6,136 bases of DNA from an uncultured Butyricicoccus sp. (lineage in GTDB: Bacteria; Bacillota; Clostridia; Oscillospirales; Butyricicoccaceae), in NCBI GenBank assembly GCA_900557315.1, contig USSI01000091.1, positions 1-6,136 of the forward strand, given 5' to 3'. Shown one piece after another: positions 4,856 to 6,136 of this stretch (position 1 is the stretch's first letter; each line of letters starts with the position of its first letter). A model generated the notes under the pieces. It worked only from the letters and a program-made list of their open reading frames with translations, did no database searches and had not been told where the DNA came from. Position numbers and translations under genes: made by a program.

Positions 4856-5710
4856 TTGACCACACCCACGAGCGCATACACCTATATCCTCCGCTGTGCG
4901 GACGGCACGCTGTACTGCGGCTGGACCAACGACCTGACCGCCCGCCTCGCCGCGCACAACAGCGGGAAGGGCGCAAAATATACCCGGGGCCGCGGCCCGG
5001 TCACGCTGGCCTACAGCGAGCGGTTCGATACGCAGGGCGAAGCCATGCGCCGCGAGGCCGAGATCAAAAAGCTGCCGCGCCCGCGCAAGCAGGCGCTGAT
5101 CGACGCGCAGGCCGGCGCGGAACTGCTCACCATCTACGACGCAGACGGCCGCCCCTGCGGCGAGCGCCCGCGCGCGGTCGTGCACAGCCAGGGGCTGTTC
5201 CACCATGTCTGCCATCTGTGGACCGCCGGCGTACGCGATGGCGTGCCCGGCCTGTGGCTGCAACAGCGGCAGTTCGACCGGCCGCTCTACCCCGGCGGGT
5301 TCGACCTTTCCTCGACCGGGCACATCGACCCGGGCGAAACGCCCGAAACCGCCATGCTGCGCGAGGCGCGCGAGGAGATCGGGCTGGCGCTTGCGCCATC
5401 CAGCCTGCATCCCGGCAGCAGCTACCGCCAGCAGTACAGCCGCGGCGAGGGGAACGGCTTTGACGATGAGCTGGCCTTCGCTTTCCTCACCCGGATCGAC
5501 GGCGTCCCGCCCTTCCGGCCCGGCAGTGAGGTCGCAGACATGGCGTTCGTCGCGCTGGCGGACTTTGCGGCCGCGCACGAAAACACCCGCGGCATGACCG
5601 GCCGCCGCATGGACGGCAGCGCGCTCCCCATCCCGCACGACAGCCTGTGCTGCCTGCACCAGAGCGAGTGGGAGGGCGTGCAGGACGCGCTCGAGCAGCT
5701 GCTCGCCTGA
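4856..5710 (+). CDS. Fusion of GIY-YIG nuclease domain and NUDIX hydrolase domain
   Basis: The product is 284 residues with a TTG start. Residues 8-83 form a UPF0213/YhbQ-like GIY-YIG domain: YTYIL (8-12) and YCG (20-22) replace the two name motifs, then R30, H34, [12 protein letters not shown] (36-47), and REAEIKKL (66-73) with the likely metal-binding E67. All expected catalytic positions are present. Residues about 89-284 form a NUDIX domain. [14 protein letters not shown] (90-103) and [10 protein letters not shown] (113-122) resemble the YfcD or isopentenyl-isomerase-like branch, and the NUDIX box [20 protein letters not shown] (155-174) continues with IGL. It fits GX5EX7REUXEEXGU except for alanine at the first U position. 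The isomerase's catalytic cysteine pattern is not apparent, so hydrolysis of a nucleoside or other diphosphate is more likely. The frame is continuous and the linker short, so it reads as a genuine fusion. No clear promoter lies between the upstream terminator and the start. Substrates are unknown. Confidence 0.9.
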   Translation: MTTPTSAYTYILRCADGTLYCGWTNDLTARLAAHNSGKGAKYTRGRGPVTLAYSERFDTQGEAMRREAEIKKLPRPRKQALIDAQAGAELLTIYDADGRPCGERPRAVVHSQGLFHHVCHLWTAGVRDGVPGLWLQQRQFDRPLYPGGFDLSSTGHIDPGETPETAMLREAREEIGLALAPSSLHPGSSYRQQYSRGEGNGFDDELAFAFLTRIDGVPPFRPGSEVADMAFVALADFAAAHENTRGMTGRRMDGSALPIPHDSLCCLHQSEWEGVQDALEQLLA

Positions 5711-5718
5711 ACCGGACG

Positions 5719-5752
5719 AAAAAGGACGCATCCAATGGATGCGTCCTTTTTT
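5719..5752. terminator. Bidirectional intrinsic terminator between convergent genes
   Basis: AAAAAGGACGCATCC (5719-5733) and GGATGCGTCCTTTTT (5737-5751) pair perfectly over 15 bp with a 3-base loop. A T-run ending at 5752 serves the plus strand, and the A-run at 5719-5723 gives a T-run on the complement. It lies 8 bases past the fusion-gene stop and 10 bases from the stop of the leftward small membrane protein gene, so it can end both. Confidence 0.93.
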
Positions 5753-5762
5753 CTGCACGTGT

Positions 5763-5990
5763 TTATGCCATTTTACCGATTGCGCCCAGTACGATATTGA
5801 CCACAAGGCACAGGCCCGCGGCAATCGCGTAAAACATCCCGAGCCGGCGGCACGCCACAGCCTTGGGGTCGGCCTGTTTATCCTCCCCCTCGGCGCGCCC
5901 GCAGATCATACCGTACCGCACCTGCTGGAAAATCGTCAGCGCTGCAAACACCGCGAACATGGCCAGCAGCGCACGCTGTACCACCGCCAT
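5763..5990 (-). CDS. Small two-helix membrane protein downstream of secG
   Basis: I do not recognise this 75-residue product. Helix 1 is about residues 4-22 (VQRALLAMFAVFAALTIFQ). A hydrophilic loop with charged residues follows (about 31-49, GRAEGEDKQADPKAVACRR), then helix 2, about 52-71 (FYAIAAGLCLVVNIVLGAIG). Both ends should lie on the same side of the membrane. I chose the ATG at 5990, one base after the secG stop, implying translational coupling. No clear Shine-Dalgarno precedes it. A TTG at 6023 would extend the frame into secG, but that extension only restates secG bases out of frame. The gene ends just before a bidirectional terminator and is probably the last gene of the secG unit. 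A link to the Sec translocon is only suggested by position. Confidence 0.65.
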   Translation of the reverse strand: MAVVQRALLAMFAVFAALTIFQQVRYGMICGRAEGEDKQADPKAVACRRLGMFYAIAAGLCLVVNIVLGAIGKMA

Positions 5991-5991
5991 A

Positions 5992-6136
5992 TCAGTGGAC
6001 GAGGTTGAGCACGAGCGCGGCAATCACGAAAATCACGCCGACAATCGAGGTCAGGCGGGCAAAAATCTTGTCCGCAGCGCTGGCCTTGCCCGCGCCGAAG
6101 AAGGTTTCCGCGCCGCCGGAGATGGCGCCGAGGCCC
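5992..6136 (-). CDS. secG: Preprotein translocase subunit SecG, C-terminal part
   Basis: The last 47 residues are visible and the N-terminal half lies beyond base 6136. The peptide GLGAISGGAETFFGAGKA is the conserved SecG cytoplasmic loop (family pattern GxxxGGAxxxF). It is followed by a second membrane helix, LTSIVGVIFVIAALVLNL, and stops three residues later (VH). SecG is a small two-helix partner of the SecYE channel that assists SecA-driven protein export. It was missed as a long frame only because it is cut by the window edge. In many Firmicutes secG is followed by rnr and smpB, but here the next gene is an uncharacterised two-helix protein and then a terminator. Confidence 0.88.
   Translation of the reverse strand, partial: GLGAISGGAETFFGAGKASAADKIFARLTSIVGVIFVIAALVLNLVH

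Noticed and set aside
4268..5824. A 518-codon open frame on the minus strand
   Set aside because: It lies antisense to the acidic protein gene and the whole GIY-YIG/NUDIX gene, has no recognisable domain, and crosses both terminators. Long antisense frames are expected in GC-rich coding DNA.
5763..6023. Longer version of the small membrane protein starting at a TTG at 6023
   Set aside because: The extra residues lie out of frame within secG and are not hydrophobic or signal-like. The ATG at 5990 sits just after the secG stop.

Overview
The window looks like chromosomal DNA from a GC-rich, low-G+C-lineage-type Firmicute. An anaerobic Clostridia member of the Oscillospirales kind is my inference. 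It rests on the combination of Gram-positive gene families (DUF1934/YwiB, PadR plus HAAS/DUF1700, DUF4097, SecG), strong AGGAGG-type ribosome binding sites, and consensus sigma-A promoters in AT-rich gaps between GC-rich genes. No RNA genes, insertion sequences or CRISPR arrays were seen. No gap without a gene exceeds about 210 bases.

Left arm (1-1988, minus strand). A compact cell-wall precursor operon runs leftward: ddl (D-Ala-D-Ala ligase), then murI (glutamate racemase, overlapping the end of ddl), then the start of a DUF1934/YwiB-like gene that leaves the window. Two of the three genes make D-amino-acid building blocks of peptidoglycan.

Divergent control region (1989-2194). An AT-rich spacer carries a near-consensus promoter for each direction. 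The rightward promoter (TTGACG-17-TATAAT) has a perfect 8-bp inverted repeat over its -10 box, a good candidate for a PadR operator.

Centre (2195-4789, plus strand). A five-gene run encodes a short PadR repressor, a HAAS/DUF1700 multi-pass membrane protein, a DUF4097 'toastrack' exported or anchored protein, a single-pass PspC protein and an uncharacterised acidic two-helix membrane protein. The first three are tightly coupled. The last two sit behind a second promoter of the same type and end at a strong terminator. The domain set is that of a phage-shock-like or Lia-like envelope-stress module without PspA. It lies divergent from wall-synthesis genes, so a joint role in sensing envelope state is plausible but inferred.

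Right arm (4841-6136). A TTG-initiated gene encodes one protein with an N-terminal GIY-YIG nuclease domain and a C-terminal NUDIX hydrolase domain. It ends at a bidirectional terminator that faces a leftward pair made of the 3' end of secG and a small two-helix membrane protein starting one base after the secG stop.
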